In this document: in pieces, positions 33,977-39,969 of the stretch
How the letters are laid out: each line of letters opens with the position of its first letter
Numbering within the stretch: the stretch's first letter is position 1
DNA from: JBAYSY01 sp041675885
GTDB taxonomy: Bacteria; Pseudomonadota; Alphaproteobacteria; Rhodobacterales; Rhodobacteraceae
Direction: 5' to 3'
NCBI GenBank assembly: GCA_041675885.1
Contig: JBAYSY010000030.1
Location: 1-39,969 of the forward strand
DNA length: 39,969 nucleotides
The notes under the pieces: generated by a model
Database searches by the model: none
Seen by the model: the letters and a program-made list of their open reading frames with translations, nothing else
Told to the model about the DNA's origin: nothing
Program-made: the position numbers and the translations under genes

Positions 33977-34909
33977 TCAGGGCAGCGGCACGAACTCCCG
34001 GTCGTCCCCCGGCGGCAGGCGAAACCGGCCGTGCTCCCAGTCGCCTTCGGCCCATGCCTCTTTCGCGGCGATGATCCTTTCGCGCGACGATGCGACGAAG
34101 TTCCACGAGATATAGCGCGGGCCATTCAGCGTCTCGCCGCCCAGCAGCATCAGCCGCGCGCCCTGTTCGCCCGCCGTCACGGTGATCGGGTCGCCGGGGC
34201 GGAACACCATCATCTGGTGCTTTTCGAACCGCTCGCCCGCGATCTCGATATCGCCCTCGATGATGTAAAGCCCGCGGTCCTCGTGCCCGTCGGGCAGCGG
34301 CAGCCTTGCGCCGGGGCCGAGGATCGCGTCGGCGTAGAACATCTCGTTGAACACCCGCGCGGGCGCGTGCTCACCGTAAGCCGTGCCGAGGATCAGCCGC
34401 ACATGCTTGCCCTCGGCCTCGATGGTGGGAAGCGCGTCCTTGCCGTGATGCTCGAACCCGGCGTCCATGTCCTCATGGCTTTCGGGCAGCGCCACCCAGG
34501 TCTGCACCCCGAACAGCGCGTGCGGGCCGGTGCGGGTCGTGGCACTGGTGCGTTCGGAATGGGTGACGCCGTTGCCGGCGATCATCCAGTTCACCGCGCC
34601 CGGGTGGATCATCTGGTCGGTGCCGAGACTGTCGCGGTGCTGGAACTCGCCCTGGTAAAGATAGGTGACGGTGCCAAGGCCGATATGCGGATGCGGCCGC
34701 ACGTCGATGCCCTGTCCGGTCAGGAAGTCGGCCGGGCCCATCTGGTCGAAGAAGATGAACGGCCCGACCATCTGCCGCCGCGACGAGGGCAGGGCGCGGC
34801 GCACGTCGAACCCGCCGATGTCGCGGGCGCGGGGGATGATCAGGGTCTCGATGGCTTCAAGGCTGCCCGCATCGGGGCAATGGGGTTCAAGGGCGGGGTT
34901 CCAGCTCAT
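33977..34909 (-). CDS. pirin family protein
   Basis: 310-residue bicupin. The N-terminal cupin has the metal-binding pattern RPHPHIGLGTVTYLYQGEFQHRDS, followed by the HSE-type motif NGVTHSERTS; the C-terminal cupin includes FNEMFYADAILGPGARLPLP and GLYIIEGDIEIAG. Bacterial pirins may have quercetin 2,3-dioxygenase activity or act as iron-dependent redox regulators; nothing here decides between them. The ATG at 34909 has AAGGAGG 6 nt upstream, which excludes the longer start at 34981. Confidence 0.94.
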   Translation of the reverse strand: MSWNPALEPHCPDAGSLEAIETLIIPRARDIGGFDVRRALPSSRRQMVGPFIFFDQMGPADFLTGQGIDVRPHPHIGLGTVTYLYQGEFQHRDSLGTDQMIHPGAVNWMIAGNGVTHSERTSATTRTGPHALFGVQTWVALPESHEDMDAGFEHHGKDALPTIEAEGKHVRLILGTAYGEHAPARVFNEMFYADAILGPGARLPLPDGHEDRGLYIIEGDIEIAGERFEKHQMMVFRPGDPITVTAGEQGARLMLLGGETLNGPRYISWNFVASSRERIIAAKEAWAEGDWEHGRFRLPPGDDREFVPLP

Positions 34910-35028
34910 GGCGGCCTCCTTGCTGTCCGGGGCTGTCCGGGGTCGGGGCGCAGGATAGCACGACAGGTGTGAACGGGACATGGCGGGGGCTGTGCGTTTC
35001 TACAGGCTGACGGTTCGGTGCCGGGGGC

Positions 35029-35085
35029 GGTGCGCTGAAGCGCACCCTACGGGTCGTGTGCGGGCGGCGGGCGCTTCAGCGCACC
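35029..35085. repeat. inverted repeat between pirin and antitoxin genes
   Basis: Perfect 15-bp arms GGTGCGCTGAAGCGC (35029-35043) and GCGCTTCAGCGCACC (35071-35085) enclose 27 bp. The left arm is itself part of a smaller palindrome, GGTGCGCT-GA-AGCGCACC. It lies in the 210-bp gap between the pirin promoter side and the antitoxin gene's 3' end. It may act as a terminator-like structure for the antitoxin transcript; there is no T-run. Confidence 0.6.
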
Positions 35086-35119
35086 ACCCACCCCCGGGGC
35101 AAACCGGCTGCCGCCGCGG

Positions 35120-35404
35120 TCAGGCAGCCGAGACGTCGAGCTTGATATCCAGCGCCTTCAGCACGCCGAGCAGGGTCGTGAGAGTGGGGTTCCCGGTCGG
35201 GCTGAGCGCCTTGTAAAGCGCCTCGCGGCTCAGCCCGGCTTCCCGTGCGACCTGGGTCATGCCCCGGGCCCGGACGATCACACCGAGCGCATGGGCGATA
35301 TAGCCCGCATCCCCGGTTTCCAGGGCGTCTTTCAGGAAGATCGCCTGAGTTTCCGGGTCGCCCAGATATCTGGCCGCGTCGAAGGGGGTGGTTTCAATGG
35401 TCAT
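35120..35404 (-). CDS. HigA-like addiction-module antitoxin (HI1420 type)
   Basis: 94-residue helix-turn-helix antitoxin. The N-terminal TPFDAARYLGDPETQAIFLKDALETGD and the HTH region MTQVAREAGLSREALYKALSPTGNPTL are those of the HI1420 / COG3636 'addiction module antidote' group. It would neutralise the RelE-fold toxin encoded just upstream and repress the shared promoter. Its ATG overlaps the intended toxin stop by 11 nt. The ORF is intact even though the toxin frame is broken. Confidence 0.9.
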   Translation of the reverse strand: MTIETTPFDAARYLGDPETQAIFLKDALETGDAGYIAHALGVIVRARGMTQVAREAGLSREALYKALSPTGNPTLTTLLGVLKALDIKLDVSAA

Positions 35405-35695
35405 AGCCGATCTCCTGCGCCATCTTTCTGGCCCGCTTGATGTCCCGGTCCTGTGTCCGCTTCGTGCCGCCGCAGAGCAGGATGTAGACCACCCCGCCCC
35501 GACGGCAGAAATAGACCCGGTGGCCGGGGCCATGGTTGATCCGAAGCTCGCGATCCCGTCGAATACCTTCACATCGCCGACAAGTCCGTAACCGAGACGA
35601 TCAATCCGGGCCGAGACCAGTGCGGCAGCCTTGCGGTCCTTGAGGCTGTCGAGCCACTCGTCAAATTCCGGGGTGAGGCGGACTTCGTTCGTCAT
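35394..35695 (-). pseudogene. RelE/HigB-like toxin (HI1419 type) with single-base frameshift
   Basis: The 5' part encodes MTNEVRLTPEFDEWLDSLKD ... GLVGDVKVFDGI, the start of a COG3657 'addiction module killer' toxin. After the ATC codon at 35554-35552 the frame is lost. In the next frame the expected remainder continues: ELRINHGPGHRVYF, then CRRGGVVYILLCGG and KRTQDRDIKRARKM, ending QEIGYDH and stop at 35394. The join reads GGGATC|GCGAGCTT where ATC-CGC-GAG-CTT is expected, so one C appears missing. As written, translation runs on into the antitoxin frame as a 191-residue chimera. The gene is either inactivated or the read has an error. Confidence 0.88.
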
Positions 35696-35701
35696 CTGTA
35701 G

Positions 35702-35730
35702 CTTATAGTTATCGCCGGGCGATCTGTCAA
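35702..35730 (-). promoter_or_regulatory. near-consensus sigma-70 promoter of the toxin-antitoxin operon, with internal palindrome
   Basis: On minus: TTGACA (35730-35725), 17-bp spacer, TATAAG (35707-35702). Only six bases separate the -10 from the toxin ATG, so the mRNA should be leaderless or nearly so. The spacer contains ATCGCC-G-GGCGAT (35711-35723), a perfect 6-bp-arm palindrome well placed as the antitoxin operator. Confidence 0.8.
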
Positions 35731-35822
35731 CTCCAGGCTACAAGCTGCAAGCAAGGAGCCTGCCCTGTTCCTTCAAGGGTTTCCTTCCGCCGCCCGCCGC
35801 TGCGAAAGCGCCCCCGAAACGA

Positions 35823-35849
35823 CGAAAGCCCCCGCGAGGGGGGCTTTCG
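35823..35849 (-). terminator. rpoC terminator
   Basis: An 11-bp-stem hairpin CGAAAGCCCCC / GGGGGCTTTCG starts about 40 bp after the rpoC stop on minus and is followed by TCGTTTCGG. On plus it is followed by CTTGTTTTC, so it could work in both directions. A second small hairpin, AGGCCCCG-C-CGGGGCCT (about 35864-35881), lies between it and rpoC. Confidence 0.8.
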
Positions 35850-35886
35850 CTTGTTTTCTCGGTAGGCCCCGGCGGGGCCTGCGGGA

Positions 35887-39969
<4,083 letters not shown>

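Noticed and set aside
35120..35695. A single 191-residue toxin-antitoxin fusion protein
   Set aside because: The middle (about 45 residues, Ser/Gly/Arg-rich) matches nothing, while the alternate frame continues the toxin family exactly; a frameshift explains it better than a real fusion.

Overview
The window is chromosomal DNA from a GC-rich alphaproteobacterium, most likely Rhodobacteraceae/Paracoccaceae. This rests on several lines: an E. coli-like RutR beside a beta-alanine:pyruvate transaminase, glnK-amtB, the order uvrC-pgsA-moaD-moaE, the slt/dapA/smpB neighbourhood, a soeABC sulfite dehydrogenase, rpoC with alphaproteobacterial features, and strong G/C third-position bias. It is mostly housekeeping and metabolic sequence. 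No prophage, insertion sequence, CRISPR array, tRNA or rRNA was seen. Both ends cut genes: a transaminase at the left (C-terminus missing) and rpoC at the right (N-terminus missing).

Layout. 1-2.3 kb: omega-amino-acid transaminase (minus) divergent from rutR (plus), with a RutR-like operator in front of the transaminase. 2.3-6.6 kb: a class A penicillin-binding protein (minus) divergent from glnK-amtB, which ends in a clear terminator. 6.9-15.4 kb: mostly plus-strand single genes (gamma-glutamyltransferase family, SLT-domain lipoprotein, glutathionyl-hydroquinone-reductase-type GST, MFS exporter, nitronate monooxygenase, cardiolipin synthase), with hspQ on minus. 15.4-19.0 kb: uvrC-pgsA-moaD-moaE (minus). 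19.3-23.7 kb: a minus block with sppA-like peptidase, a 58-residue membrane/zinc-ribbon ORF and a FolM-like SDR in tight overlap, preceded by slt and an ACT-domain gene. 23.8-27.6 kb: dapA, smpB, sseA and an aromatic/aspartate aminotransferase (plus). 27.6-34.9 kb: CbiX-like chelatase (minus), FAA hydrolase, soeABC (plus), pirin (minus). 35.1-35.7 kb: a toxin-antitoxin pair whose toxin is frameshifted. 35.9 kb to the end: rpoC (minus) with its terminator.

How genes work together. RutR plus the transaminase fits uracil-responsive control of beta-alanine disposal in pyrimidine breakdown. GlnK-AmtB is the classic ammonium sensor/transport pair. MoaD/MoaE form molybdopterin synthase, whose product would be needed by the molybdoenzyme SoeA. 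SseA, SoeABC and perhaps the CbiX-like protein share a sulfur theme.

The least explained content is intergenic. One family of dispersed inverted-repeat elements (here called A) has 17-bp terminal inverted repeats and comes in long, compact and variant forms. A second family (B) is built on GCCTCCGGCGGGGATATTT. There are also GCGC hairpins with four-base loops, and an unusually AT-rich, palindrome-bearing stretch upstream of uvrC with a perfect DnaA box. The toxin-antitoxin locus has a near-consensus promoter that appears to give a leaderless mRNA and carries a palindrome between its -35 and -10 elements.
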